From Sanguibacter suarezii NBRC 16159 (GTDB lineage Bacteria; Actinomycetota; Actinomycetes; Actinomycetales; Cellulomonadaceae), in contig NZ_BCRT01000018.1 of the NCBI RefSeq assembly GCF_001552735.1, forward strand, positions 1-64,000: a DNA stretch of 64,000 nucleotides, read 5' to 3'. Of the stretch, positions 35,109 through 43,902 are shown in pieces (position 1 is the stretch's first letter; every line of letters starts with the position of its first letter). The position numbers and the translations under genes were made by a program. Under the pieces are notes generated by a model, which searched no databases, was not told where the DNA came from, and saw nothing but the letters and a program-made list of their open reading frames with translations.

Positions 35109-36593
35109 ATGGCCAAGAGCCTCACCACCGGACACCCGGCCAAGATCATCCTGCTGTTCACCGTGCCGCTCCTCATCGGCAACGTGTTCCAGCAGCTCTA
35201 CGGATTCGCCGACGCCTTCGTCGTCGGGCGCCTCATCGGGATCGACGCCCTCGCGGCCGTCGGCTCGACCGGCGGCCTGTCCTTCCTGCTGCTCGGCTTC
35301 GCCTGGGGCATGACAGCAGGGCTCGCGATCCCCACCGCCCAGGCCTTCGGCGCCAAGGACGAGGCCGGAGTACGGCGCTCGGTCGCCGCCGGAGCCATCA
35401 TCACCGGCGCCTTCGCCGTCCTGCTCACCGCCGTCGCGGTGCCCATCGCCCGGCCGCTGCTCGAGCTCATGCGGACCCCGCCGGAGATCCTCGACGACGC
35501 GACCCTCTTCATCGTGGTGACGTTCTGGGGCATCGGGGCGACGATGTTCTTCAACTTCCTCTCCAGCACCATCCGCGCCCTGGGCGACAGCCGCACCCCC
35601 CTGGTCTTCCTCGCGATCTCCTGCGTGCTCAACGTCGCGCTGGTGTTCTTGTTCATCGGGTCCTTCGGCATGGGGGTCGACGGCGCAGCGCTGGCCACCA
35701 TCACCTCCCAGCTCGTGTCCGTCCTGCTGTGCCTGTGGCTGATCGCCAAGAAGATGCCGATCCTGCGTCTGCGCCGCACGGACTGGCGAGTCACCACGGC
35801 TGACCTCGCGGTCCACCTGAGGCTCGGCCTGCCCATGGGCTTCCAGTCCTCGATCATCGCGATCGGCACACTGGTGCTGCAGTACGCCCTCAACGGCCTC
35901 GGCGCCGAGTCCGTCGCCGCGTACACCGCCGCACAGAAGGTCGACGCCCTCGCCGTCGCCCCGCTCGCCTCCTTCGGTCTGGCCATCGCGACCTTCACCG
36001 CCCAGAACTACGGAGCACGGTCCTACCAGCGCATCCGCGGGGGCGTCCGAGCGACCTGCGCGATGTCGGTCGCCTTCAGCCTGCTCATCGCCGGCGTGAA
36101 CATCACCTTCGGGCCCTCGATCATCCGTCTCTTCGTCGGCAACGACGAGACCCACGTGGTCGACCTGGCGCAGACCTACCTCATCATCAACGGCATCTTC
36201 TACATCGCCCTCGGGCTGCTCTTCGCCGTCCGTGGCGCCCTGCAGGGCCTGGGCAAGACCTTCATCCCCACCCTCGCCGGTGTCATGGAGCTCATCACCC
36301 GGGTCGCAGCCGCCCTGCTGCTCGCCAAGCACTACGGCTTCGTCGGGGTGGCGCTGGCCGCTCCCCTGGCCTGGATAGCTGCTCTCATCCCGGTCTGGAT
36401 CTCCTGGGTCAAGCAGCGACGCTGGCTGCTGGAAGAGGAGCGATTCCACGCTGCCGACGCCGCGCGCACCGTCGAGCTGCACGCGCCAGACCCCCTCGTG
36501 GCAGTCGGGGTCACCCCTGAGCAGACCGACCCGATCGTCACGGCCGAGCTCGACGTCCAACGCGCCCACGCTGAGGAAACCACCCACCCCTGA
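35109..36593 (+). CDS. MATE family multidrug/metabolite efflux transporter
   Basis: A 494-residue protein with twelve membrane helices in two pseudo-repeats. IILLFTVPLLIGNVFQQLYG, FADAFVVGRLIG and AVGSTGGLSFLLLGFAWGMT are the MATE N-lobe hallmarks; LGLPMGFQSSIIAIGTLVLQ starts the second lobe. Such proteins export cationic drugs or metabolites using Na+ or H+. ATG at 35109 begins MAKSLTTG; the open frame from 34962 would add 49 polar residues and is not used. A weak GGAAG lies about 14 nt upstream. The polar C-terminal tail of about 40 residues is cytoplasmic. It appears monocistronic. Confidence 0.92.
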   Translation: MAKSLTTGHPAKIILLFTVPLLIGNVFQQLYGFADAFVVGRLIGIDALAAVGSTGGLSFLLLGFAWGMTAGLAIPTAQAFGAKDEAGVRRSVAAGAIITGAFAVLLTAVAVPIARPLLELMRTPPEILDDATLFIVVTFWGIGATMFFNFLSSTIRALGDSRTPLVFLAISCVLNVALVFLFIGSFGMGVDGAALATITSQLVSVLLCLWLIAKKMPILRLRRTDWRVTTADLAVHLRLGLPMGFQSSIIAIGTLVLQYALNGLGAESVAAYTAAQKVDALAVAPLASFGLAIATFTAQNYGARSYQRIRGGVRATCAMSVAFSLLIAGVNITFGPSIIRLFVGNDETHVVDLAQTYLIINGIFYIALGLLFAVRGALQGLGKTFIPTLAGVMELITRVAAALLLAKHYGFVGVALAAPLAWIAALIPVWISWVKQRRWLLEEERFHAADAARTVELHAPDPLVAVGVTPEQTDPIVTAELDVQRAHAEETTHP

Positions 36594-36667
36594 GCGCGGG
36601 CATCCCACCGACGGGATGACAAACCCGGCATACTTGGCGACACATCGTCGCCAGGGGGTCACAAGCC

Positions 36668-37645
36668 GTGGGTACACCGCAGTCGCGTGTCGGGGTCTAC
36701 ATCGACTTCGACAACATCGTCATCTCGCGCTACAACCTCGTCCACGGCAAAGGCACGTTCCAGAAGCACAAGGTCCGCGAGACCGCCCACCTGCCGGAGA
36801 CGGTCCTGCGGTCGGTCGAGGCCACCGTCGACATCGAGGCGATCCTCCACTTCGCGGCCTCGCTCGGCACGGTGGCTCTCGCCCGCGCCTACGCCGACTG
36901 GTCCGCGCCCTTCAACACGCGCTACCGCGATCCCCTGGTGTCCCGAGCGGTCGACCTCACCCAGCTCTTCTCGACCACCACCCTGCACAAGAACACCGCC
37001 GACATCCGGATGGCCGTCGACGTCGTCGAAGACCTCTTCCGGATCGAGGACCTCACGCACGTCGTGATCGTCTCCGGCGACTCCGACTTCGTCCCGCTGG
37101 CCCAGCGTGTGAGACGGCTCGGCCGTCGCGCCGTCGGTATCGGGATGGCGGGCGCCACCAGCGCCGCTCTCGCCGGCGCCTGTGACGTCTACGTCGACTA
37201 CGACGCTCTCCCTGGCACCACCCCACCAGCACCCGCGCCCGACGCCACGCGCTCGCTCGTGCACGCGGCCGCGGCGTCTCAGGTGGTTCCGCAGGCGCCG
37301 CTGGTCCAGTCTGCGAAGGCATCTGCCAAGCCCAAGCCTGCGCAGGCGAAGAAGAAGCCGGCTCAGACCAAGGCGACCAAGCCCGTCGGGAACGCCCCGA
37401 AGAAAGGGCCGAGCGCCCTGCTGGTGCGAGCACTCCGACGGGCTCACGCCGCCAGCGACGCACCCTGGGTCCTGCCTACTGCGGTCAAGGACCACATGGT
37501 GGCTCTCGACCCGTCCTTCGCCGTGAAGCCCCTGGGGTATGCCTCGTTCTCCTCCTTCATCACCTCGCGCTCTAGCATCGTCGAGGTCGATTCGACCGAC
37601 CCCCAGCGCCGCCTGCGCCTGCGTCCGGCCTTCGTCACCGCCTGA
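36668..37645 (+). CDS. NYN domain ribonuclease-like protein with C-terminal LOTUS/OST-HTH domain
   Basis: A 325-residue two-domain protein. The N-terminal NYN (PIN-like) nuclease domain (about 1-180) has acidic residues in VYIDFDNIV, a central DIRMAVDVVEDL and HVVIVSGDSDFVPLAQRVRR, placed as in metal-dependent RNases. A basic Ala/Lys/Pro-rich linker (about 215-245) leads to an OST-HTH/LOTUS domain (SALLVRALRRAHAASDAPWV to the end), an RNA-binding module. RNA cleavage or decay is inferred from the folds. The GTG start at 36668 has AGGGGG about 10 nt upstream. Confidence 0.87.
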   Translation: MGTPQSRVGVYIDFDNIVISRYNLVHGKGTFQKHKVRETAHLPETVLRSVEATVDIEAILHFAASLGTVALARAYADWSAPFNTRYRDPLVSRAVDLTQLFSTTTLHKNTADIRMAVDVVEDLFRIEDLTHVVIVSGDSDFVPLAQRVRRLGRRAVGIGMAGATSAALAGACDVYVDYDALPGTTPPAPAPDATRSLVHAAAASQVVPQAPLVQSAKASAKPKPAQAKKKPAQTKATKPVGNAPKKGPSALLVRALRRAHAASDAPWVLPTAVKDHMVALDPSFAVKPLGYASFSSFITSRSSIVEVDSTDPQRRLRLRPAFVTA

Positions 37646-37695
37646 CCGCACCTCGAGGTCGTCGCACCCCTCCCATGACGTGAAAGGATCGCGTC

Positions 37696-39021
37696 ATGGA
37701 TCCCGCTGCACTCGCCAAGCTCCTCGACCAGGAGGCGTGGGCTCTGCTCAACGCCCTCCCGCCCTATGAGGAGAAGCTCGCGATGGTGCTCTCGGAGCGC
37801 CTGCGCGCCAAGGGCTTCGACCCCGAGGTCGTCGCCCTCGTGCTCACCCAGTCTCGGCTGCGCGCCAAGGCCGAGCCCAAGTTCGGTCCCTTCGCCGACG
37901 GCATGCTCTTCACCCCGGCCGGTCTGGAGCAGGCCACCCGACTGGTCGTCGCGGCCCGGCACGCCCAGCGTTACCTGGCTGCCGGCATCGAGCGGGTCGC
38001 CGACCTGACCTGCGGCATCGGTGCGGACTCGATGGCCTTCGCCGGAGTTGGGCTGTCCGTGCTTGCCACCGACATCGACGAGGCCACGGCCGCTGTGGCG
38101 ACCGTCAACCTGCGCGCCTTCCCCGAGGCTGTCGTGCGCCACACCGACGGCCTGAGCCTGGACTTCGAGGCGGAGGGCTTCACCGGGGGCCGCGGCGGGA
38201 TCTACGCCGACCCGGCCCGTCGCACCCGCGCCGGCAAGCGCATCTTCGACCCCAAGGCCTACGCCCCCGCCCTCGACGACGTGTGGGCGCTGCGCGACCG
38301 CGTGCCCGCCGTCGGCATCAAGGTCGGTCCGGGCATCCCGCACGACGGACTGCCCGCCGACTGCGAGGCGCAGTGGGTCTCGGTCGACGGCGACGTCGTC
38401 GAGGCCGGCCTGTGGTTCGGCCCCCTCGCTGCCGACGGCCACGGGCGCACCGCTCTGCTGCTGCGCACCCGCGACGGGCAGACCCTCGCACGCACCGTGC
38501 GCGGCGACGGCCTCGACGCCGAGCCCGGTGCCACCGGGCCGGAGTCCGTCTCCGGCGTCGGCGGTCTGGGCAGCTACCTCTACGAGCCCGACGGCGCCGT
38601 CATCCGGGCCGGACTGGTCGCCGACGCGGCCCGCACCCTGGGCGGCCGCCTGCTCGACCCGACCATCGCCTACATCACCTCCGACCTGGGCCCCGAGGCG
38701 GACGCGGACGCCCAGGGCGTCCCGCTCGCGACCGGCTACCGGATCGTGGACACCATGCCCTTCGGGCTCAAGCGGCTGCGCAGCTACCTCCGCGAGCACG
38801 ACGTCGGCCGTCTGACGATCAAGAAGCGCGGGACGGCGGTCACCCCGGAGCATCTGCGCGGTCAGCTGGGGCTCAAAGGATCGGCCGAGGCGACTATCGT
38901 GCTGACCAGGGTCGCCGGCGCGCAGCACGTGCTCGTCGTCGAGCCCCTCGACCGTCCAGCCACGAACCCCACAGCGCCCGAGCGCCCGACGCCGCCGCAG
39001 CCGGCCGGGGAGATGGAGTGA
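37696..39021 (+). CDS. SAM-dependent methyltransferase with C-terminal THUMP-like domain
   Basis: A 441-residue protein. The Rossmann methyltransferase core has motif I VADLTCGIGADSMAFA (about residue 100), an acidic motif II VLATDIDEAT, and YADPARR in the position of motif IV. The C-terminal region (from about 330, LKRLRSYLREHDVGRLTIKK RG) matches the THUMP-like domain of a conserved actinobacterial family. RNA or a related substrate is suspected but not shown. AAAGGA 8 nt upstream supports ATG 37696. It is 2 nt from the following Gcs2 gene, so the two are co-transcribed. Confidence 0.85.
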   Translation: MDPAALAKLLDQEAWALLNALPPYEEKLAMVLSERLRAKGFDPEVVALVLTQSRLRAKAEPKFGPFADGMLFTPAGLEQATRLVVAARHAQRYLAAGIERVADLTCGIGADSMAFAGVGLSVLATDIDEATAAVATVNLRAFPEAVVRHTDGLSLDFEAEGFTGGRGGIYADPARRTRAGKRIFDPKAYAPALDDVWALRDRVPAVGIKVGPGIPHDGLPADCEAQWVSVDGDVVEAGLWFGPLAADGHGRTALLLRTRDGQTLARTVRGDGLDAEPGATGPESVSGVGGLGSYLYEPDGAVIRAGLVADAARTLGGRLLDPTIAYITSDLGPEADADAQGVPLATGYRIVDTMPFGLKRLRSYLREHDVGRLTIKKRGTAVTPEHLRGQLGLKGSAEATIVLTRVAGAQHVLVVEPLDRPATNPTAPERPTPPQPAGEME

Positions 39022-39023
39022 CC

Positions 39024-40160
39024 ATGCACCTGCCCTTTGCACACTCAGAACGGTCGACCGTCGGCATCGAGTGGGAGCTCGCCCTCGTCGACAAGGACTC
39101 CGGCGACCTGCGCCAGGTAGCCCAGACCGTGCTCGACGGCGTCGCCCCCGCCGACGGGTCGCAGCACCCCCACATCCGCCAGGAGCTGCTGCTCAACACC
39201 GTCGAGGTGGTCTCGGGCGTCTCACGCACCGTGCGCCAGGCCGGCGACGACCTCGAGCGCAGCATCGAGGAGATCCGCACCCTGACCGACCCGCTGCGGG
39301 TCGAGCTCATGTGCGCCGGCACGCACCCCTTCGCCCGCTGGGCCCAGCAGAAGGTCACCGACAAAGAGCGCTACGCCACGCTCATCGACCGCACCCAGTG
39401 GTGGGGCCGGCAGATGCTCATCTACGGGGTGCACGTGCACGTGGGCATCGAGGACCGGAACAAGGTGCTGCCGATCTCCCGTGCGATGCTCGCGTCCTTC
39501 GGCTTCTTCCAGGCGCTGTCCGCCTCGAGCCCGTTCTGGGGCGGCAAGGACACCGGCTACGCCTCCAACCGCGCGCTGATGTTCCAGCAGCTGCCCACCG
39601 CGGGCCTGGGCTTCCAGTTCGAGGAGTGGTCCCAGCTCGAGGGTTACGTCGCGGACATGATGCACACCGGCGTCATCGACCAGTTCGACGAGGTCCGCTG
39701 GGACCTGCGCCCCTCCCCCCGGTTCGGCACCCTGGAGACCCGCATCTGCGACGGCGCCTCCAACATCACCGAGGTGCTCGCCTTCGCCGCCCTCAACCAC
39801 TGCCTCGTGGAGCACCTGTCGACCATGCTCGACGAGGGCAAGGAGCTGCCCACGATCCCGCCGTGGTTCGCCCAGGAGAACAAGTGGCGCTCGGCCCGCT
39901 ACGGCATGGACGCCATCCTCATCCTCGACAAGCACGGCAACGAGGAGCTCGTCACCGACGCCCTCTCCCGGCTGCTCGTCGAGCTCGAGCCGGTCGCGGC
40001 TCGCCTGGGATGCCTCGAGGAGCTGGACAGCATCCGCACGATCATGCGCCGCGGCGCCGGGTACCAGCGTCAACGTGCAGTCTCCCGCCGCAACGGCGGC
40101 GAGCTGGACGTCGTCGTCTCCGCCCTGGTAGCCGAGATGCGAGCCGGCAAACCCCTCTAA
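39024..40160 (+). CDS. Carboxylate-amine ligase, glutamate-cysteine ligase type 2 (YbdK family)
   Basis: A 378-residue Gcs2 enzyme. It begins STVGIEWELALVDKDSG (metal/glutamate site), with LLLNTVEVVSGVSRTV, YGVHVHVGI, and DLRPSPRFGTLETRICDGAS, which are Gcs2 signatures. YbdK homologues show weak gamma-glutamyl-cysteine ligase activity, but actinobacteria make mycothiol, so the real substrate is open. ATG 39024 follows GGAG and lies 2 nt after the methyltransferase stop. A palindromic repeat element lies 28 nt after its stop. Confidence 0.9.
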   Translation: MHLPFAHSERSTVGIEWELALVDKDSGDLRQVAQTVLDGVAPADGSQHPHIRQELLLNTVEVVSGVSRTVRQAGDDLERSIEEIRTLTDPLRVELMCAGTHPFARWAQQKVTDKERYATLIDRTQWWGRQMLIYGVHVHVGIEDRNKVLPISRAMLASFGFFQALSASSPFWGGKDTGYASNRALMFQQLPTAGLGFQFEEWSQLEGYVADMMHTGVIDQFDEVRWDLRPSPRFGTLETRICDGASNITEVLAFAALNHCLVEHLSTMLDEGKELPTIPPWFAQENKWRSARYGMDAILILDKHGNEELVTDALSRLLVELEPVAARLGCLEELDSIRTIMRRGAGYQRQRAVSRRNGGELDVVVSALVAEMRAGKPL

Positions 40161-40188
40161 CCCACCCCTCCCTCCCTCCCCAGCCCGC

Positions 40189-40246
40189 TGAGTGCTGGGT
40201 TGTGCACGCAGAACAGCGGCGTGTCGCGTGCACAACCCAGCACTCA
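40189..40246. repeat. 58-nt palindromic intergenic element, copy 1
   Basis: Two perfect 21-nt arms (40189-40209 and 40226-40246, edges TGAGTGCTGGGT and ACCCAGCACTCA) with a 16-nt loop ending CGGCGTGTC. The left flank is C-rich (40161-40187) and the right flank G-rich. A second copy of the same length is at 41864-41921 in the same orientation. It could also terminate the upstream operon. Confidence 0.9.
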
Positions 40247-40327
40247 TGGGCGGCGCCCGGGATGGGGGCGGTGCGGCGGGTGGTGGGAGATCGTCCGCCG
40301 GTAGTTGGTTATGCCGGGTAGCGGGTA

Positions 40328-40333
40328 TAGGCT
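40328..40333 (+). promoter_or_regulatory. padR -10 element with upstream direct repeats
   Basis: TAGGCT ends 6 nt before the GTG start of padR (leaderless). Two related sequences, GGTAGTTGGTTATG (40300-40313) and GGTAGCGGGTATAG (40317-40330), are spaced 17 bp and overlap the promoter, so autoregulation by PadR is possible. Confidence 0.5.
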
Positions 40334-40339
40334 GATTCT

Positions 40340-40666
40340 GTGACCGTTCGCGACCCCCAGCTGCTCAAGGGCATCCTGCCCACGCTCGTGCTCGCTCTGC
40401 TGCGCCGCGAGGAGTCCTACGGGTACGAGCTCGTCACCCGACTCCAGGCCGGCGGCCTGACCGACGTCGCGACGGGCACCGTGTACCCGATTCTCACCCG
40501 CCTCGAGCGGGAGGGATCGATCACCTCCCGGCTGGTCCCGTCGGCGTCGGGTCCTGCGCGCAAGTACTACGCCCCGACAACCGCAGGGACCGCCCGCCTC
40601 ACCCAGGGGCTCGAAGCCTGGCACGACCTCATCGACGTCGTCGACACACTCACTGGAGAGCCCTGA
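40340..40666 (+). CDS. PadR family transcriptional regulator
   Basis: A 108-residue winged-helix regulator. LKGILPTLVLALLRREESYG and YELVTRLQAGGL form the PadR HTH, followed by GTVYPILTRLEREGSI, the diagnostic recognition helix, and the wing KYYAPTTAG. The C-terminal helix dimerises. The GTG start is leaderless. The stop overlaps the start of a HAAS-domain membrane protein (TGATG), a common PadR partner in Gram-positive bacteria. It likely represses its own operon in response to an unknown signal. Confidence 0.92.
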   Translation: MTVRDPQLLKGILPTLVLALLRREESYGYELVTRLQAGGLTDVATGTVYPILTRLEREGSITSRLVPSASGPARKYYAPTTAGTARLTQGLEAWHDLIDVVDTLTGEP

Positions 40667-41187
40667 TGCCGACCACCACCAGCCCGAGCCCCATCGACAG
40701 CCTGCGACGAGAGTGGTTCCTCACCAAGCTCTCCTTCCACCTCGAGGACCTCCCTCGCCGGGACCGTCGCGCGATCTACGCAGACCTGCGCGCCGATCTG
40801 ACCGATGCCGCACGCGAGCACGGGATGCGCACCGCCATCGCGGACCTCGGCCCGTCAGCCCGTCTTGCCCATGACTACCGAGCCGCTCAAGGACGCAAGC
40901 TCCCCCGGTGGTGGGTTGGCGGACTGGTGGCTGGGTTCCTCGCAGCGCTCATGATGTTCATGCTCCTCGCCTACAGCGTGGGGATGCTCGATGCGGTCGC
41001 CAGCTCGGACGGTGCCATGACATCCGCACAGGGCTCGTTCTTCTGGACCCGAGTGTCCGTGGAGTACACCCCGGAGGCGCTCTCGTCGTCCTTCGAGGGC
41101 GTCGGGCCGCTCGTGGGTCTCGTCCTGACCTTCGCGACGTTCTTCATCGCGGCCCGCGGCTGGCGCCTGTGGAGCCGACGGCCCTGA
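40666..41187 (+). CDS. HAAS/DUF1700-like membrane protein, PadR partner
   Basis: A 173-residue protein. The N-terminal helical part (WFLTKLSFHLEDLPRRDRRA, then IYADLRADLTDAAREHG) matches the HAAS/DUF1700 domain that usually accompanies PadR regulators, and two membrane spans follow (GGLVAGFLAALMMFMLLAYS and GPLVGLVLTFATFFIAARGW). The extracytoplasmic loop between them is about 45 residues. It is coupled to padR by TGATG. It may sense envelope state and signal to PadR; that is inference. Confidence 0.8.
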   Translation: MPTTTSPSPIDSLRREWFLTKLSFHLEDLPRRDRRAIYADLRADLTDAAREHGMRTAIADLGPSARLAHDYRAAQGRKLPRWWVGGLVAGFLAALMMFMLLAYSVGMLDAVASSDGAMTSAQGSFFWTRVSVEYTPEALSSSFEGVGPLVGLVLTFATFFIAARGWRLWSRRP

Positions 41188-41208
41188 CGGACCGCTCCGC
41201 CGCAGCAG

Positions 41209-41784
41209 TCAGTTCCAGGCCCAGCTGGCCAGGATCGACTCGACGGTGGGCTCGAGGGTGACCGTCTCGTGCGGCTTGCGCAGGAACCCGACGATGTAGA
41301 GCCAGCCGTCGTGCTCGAAGTACCTGTCGGAGAGCTCGTGGCCGCTCATCTCGATGTCCCGGCGCACCATCTCCGGGAAACCGGCACGAGTCTCCACCGA
41401 CGTACCGACGACCGTGATGCCGTCGTATCCGCCCAGTCCAGCGACGTGCTCCCGCGGTGAACCGAGGTCGGAGGTACGACCCTCGCAGGTGACGAGCAGC
41501 GCCGACCCGGCGTCGTCGAGCATCACGCTCGCCAGCGACACCCGGCCGCTCTGGCCCTCCATGGGCGGGCTGAGGGGAAGCCCGGGGACGCGGGTGGTGA
41601 AGCCGGGGCAGGTGTCCATGCCCGTCGTGTCCACGGTGAGCGTCTCGGCGAGGGGCACCAGGTCCGCCGGTGGCGTGACTGTGACGACCTCGAGGTCACC
41701 GTCCGCCACCATCCATGCGCGCACGCCCATGCCGACCCCGCCGCAGATGACGAGCATCACCACGACCAGCAGCGCCCTCTTCAC
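41209..41784 (-). CDS. Membrane-anchored protein of unknown function
   Basis: A 191-residue product with one N-terminal membrane anchor (ALLVVVMLVICGGVGMGVRA, no lipobox that I can define) and an extracytoplasmic domain with two cysteines (TGMDTCPGF, LLVTCEGRTSD). I do not recognise a family. The start is GTG. It is convergent with the PadR-HAAS pair (21 nt between stops), and all three genes sit between the two copies of the 58-nt palindrome. Confidence 0.7.
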   Translation of the reverse strand: MKRALLVVVMLVICGGVGMGVRAWMVADGDLEVVTVTPPADLVPLAETLTVDTTGMDTCPGFTTRVPGLPLSPPMEGQSGRVSLASVMLDDAGSALLVTCEGRTSDLGSPREHVAGLGGYDGITVVGTSVETRAGFPEMVRRDIEMSGHELSDRYFEHDGWLYIVGFLRKPHETVTLEPTVESILASWAWN

Positions 41785-41863
41785 CGTCGCACCGTCTCAC
41801 CCATACCGCCCCCATCGACACCCCACCCCCCAACCTTGACCCCCAGCCCCTCCACCCGATCCG

Positions 41864-41921
41864 TGGGTGCTGGGTCGTGCACGGCAGACACCGGCGTGTC
41901 GCGTGCAGAACCCAGCACTCA
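41864..41921. repeat. 58-nt palindromic intergenic element, copy 2
   Basis: The same length and layout as the copy at 40189-40246, with a few changes in the arms (GGGTGCTGGGTCGTGC at left; GCGTGCAGAACCCAGCACTC at right). The shared loop CGGCGTGTC shows both copies are in direct orientation. C-rich on the left (41821-41856), G-rich on the right. Confidence 0.88.
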
Positions 41922-41929
41922 GCGGGCGC

Positions 41930-41951
41930 GGGGGGTGGGGGTTGGGGTGGG
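41930..41951 (+). other. G-quadruplex-capable tract after tsaD
   Basis: Four G runs (six, five, four and three G) separated by 1-2 nt, directly beyond the tsaD stop codon. The mirror C-rich tract at 41821-41856 gives a similar motif on the other strand. Confidence 0.6.
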
Positions 41952-42995
41952 TTAGACGGTGATGGTGGTCAGGGGCATCGAGGAGTCGACGGGGATGTCC
42001 AGGCTCGACGGAGCGACACCCGCCCGCACGACGGCGGAGCCCAGGGCGGCGATCATCGCGCCGTTGTCGGTGCAGAACCGGATCGGCGGGATGCGCAGGG
42101 TGATCCCGGCTTCCTCGCAGCGCGCCGCGGCCAGCTCGCGCAGCTGGGAGTTGGCGGAGAAGCCGCCCCCGATGACGAGGGTGTCCACGTCGTTGCGCTT
42201 GCACGCGGCGATCGTCTTGGCGGTGAGCACGTCGGCGACGGCGAAGGCGAAGGACGCCGCGACGTCGGCCATCGGGATCGGGGTCCCGGCGTCGGTGTGC
42301 GCCTCGACCCAGCGGGCCACCGCGGTCTTGAGACCGGAGAAGGAGAAGTCGTACATGTGCTTGGCCTGGTCCTTGGCGGCGCTCAGACCCCGCGGGAAGC
42401 GGATGGCCAAGGGGTCGCCCTCGCGCGCGAGGCGGTCCACGTGCGGCCCTCCCGGGTAGGGCAGGCCGAGCAGGCGGCCGACCTTGTCGAAGGCCTCCCC
42501 CGCGGCGTCGTCCAGCGTCGAGCCGAGCTCGTCCACCTTCGTGGCGATGTCGTCCACGAGCAGCAGCGAGGAGTGCCCGCCGGAGACCACCAGCGCCATG
42601 AACCGCTCCGGGAAGTCCCCGTGCACCAGCTGGTCCACCGCCGCGTGCCCGACGACGTGGTTCACCCCGTAGAGCGGCTTGCCCAGGGCGACCGCGAGCG
42701 CCTTGGCGGCCGAGGCTCCCACGGTCAGCGGGCCGACCAGGCCAGGACCGGCGGTCACCGCGATCGCGTCGACGTCACGCAGCGTCACACCCGCCCCGAC
42801 GATCGCACGCTCGATCGTGGGGACCATCGCCTCGAGGTGGGCGCGCGAGGCGACCTCGGGGATGATCCCGCCGAACCGCGCGTGCTCGTCGACCGAGCTG
42901 GCGACGGCGTCGATGAGCAGCTCGTTGCCACGGACCAGGGCTACGCCCGTCTCGTCGCAGGAGCTCTCGATGCCAAGAATGAGGGGCGCAGACAT
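41952..42995 (-). CDS. tsaD: tRNA N6-adenosine threonylcarbamoyltransferase, catalytic subunit
   Basis: Transfers threonylcarbamoyl from its AMP ester to A37 of ANN-decoding tRNAs, with TsaB and TsaE. The 347-residue product begins [17 protein letters not shown], with metal-binding His in [34 protein letters not shown] and [15 protein letters not shown] 42995 is at the family start; the longer open frame upstream is composition. It is the last gene of an eight-gene minus-strand run, 31 nt after the sulfurtransferase stop. Confidence 0.97.
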   Translation of the reverse strand: MSAPLILGIESSCDETGVALVRGNELLIDAVASSVDEHARFGGIIPEVASRAHLEAMVPTIERAIVGAGVTLRDVDAIAVTAGPGLVGPLTVGASAAKALAVALGKPLYGVNHVVGHAAVDQLVHGDFPERFMALVVSGGHSSLLLVDDIATKVDELGSTLDDAAGEAFDKVGRLLGLPYPGGPHVDRLAREGDPLAIRFPRGLSAAKDQAKHMYDFSFSGLKTAVARWVEAHTDAGTPIPMADVAASFAFAVADVLTAKTIAACKRNDVDTLVIGGGFSANSQLRELAAARCEEAGITLRIPPIRFCTDNGAMIAALGSAVVRAGVAPSSLDIPVDSSMPLTTITV

Positions 42996-43026
42996 GCTTC
43001 CAAGATTACCGGTCTCGCCGAGTCCT

Positions 43027-43902
43027 TCAGGCGCCGGTGGCCACCGGGCGGTCCGGGTCGTTGGACCACTGCGACCACGAGCCGGGATACAGGGCGGCGT
43101 CGATCCCCAGGCTCGCCAGGACCGCAACCTCGTGCGAGGCGGTCACTCCGGAGCCGCAGTAGACCCCCACCGCCGTCTCCGTGCCCGAGGGGTCCACCCC
43201 GGCCTCGGTAAACATCGTCACGAGCTCACGGGCCGGGCGCAGCCGTCCGTCGGGGCCCAGCGCCTGCGCGGTGGGAACCGAGCGAGCCCCGGGCACGTGC
43301 CCGGCCTGCGGGTCGACCGGCTCGACCTCCCCGCGGAAGCGTTCGGCCGCGCGTGCGTCCAGCAGCACCCCGTCGGTGGCCAGGTCGGCTGCGGCGTCGG
43401 CGTCGAGCACCGGCAGGTGTCCTGGGGACAGCGCGACCTGGCTCTCGGGGACCACCACGTCCCCGCTCTCGAGCTCTCCCCCGCGCGCGGTCCAGGCGTC
43501 GACGCCGCCGTCGAGGATGCGCACGTCCTCCAGCCCGGCCCAGCGCAGCAGCCACCAGGCGCGCGCCGCGGACTGCCCGCCGACGCCGTCGTAGACCACG
43601 ACCGGCACGCCGGGACGCACGCCCCAGCTGCGTGCGGAGTCCTGCAAGGACTCCAGGCTCGGCAGCGGGTGCCGCCCGGCAGCCGGGCTGGCCGGTCCGG
43701 CGAGCTCGGTCTCCAGGTCGACGAAGACCGCGCCGGGGATGTGGCCACCCTGGTAGGCCTCGCGGCCGTCGCTGCGGCCGAGCGCCCAGCGCACGTCGAG
43801 CACCGTCACGGGCTTGCCGGACTCCAGGATCCCGGCCAGCTCGGCCGGCCCCACGAACACCCGGGCACGCCGGGCGTCGAGGTCCGCGTCGACGTCGTTC
43901 AC
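43027..43902 (-). CDS. Thiosulfate/3-mercaptopyruvate sulfurtransferase (two rhodanese domains)
   Basis: A 291-residue sulfurtransferase. The inactive N-terminal rhodanese domain has [11 protein letters not shown] and [12 protein letters not shown]; the C-terminal catalytic domain has [24 protein letters not shown] and the active-site loop [17 protein letters not shown] is the mercaptopyruvate/thiosulfate sulfurtransferase type. The GTG start at 43902 overlaps the rimI stop (GTGA). Its place inside the t6A gene run is uncommon in my experience. Confidence 0.9.
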   Translation of the reverse strand: MNDVDADLDARRARVFVGPAELAGILESGKPVTVLDVRWALGRSDGREAYQGGHIPGAVFVDLETELAGPASPAAGRHPLPSLESLQDSARSWGVRPGVPVVVYDGVGGQSAARAWWLLRWAGLEDVRILDGGVDAWTARGGELESGDVVVPESQVALSPGHLPVLDADAAADLATDGVLLDARAAERFRGEVEPVDPQAGHVPGARSVPTAQALGPDGRLRPARELVTMFTEAGVDPSGTETAVGVYCGSGVTASHEVAVLASLGIDAALYPGSWSQWSNDPDRPVATGA

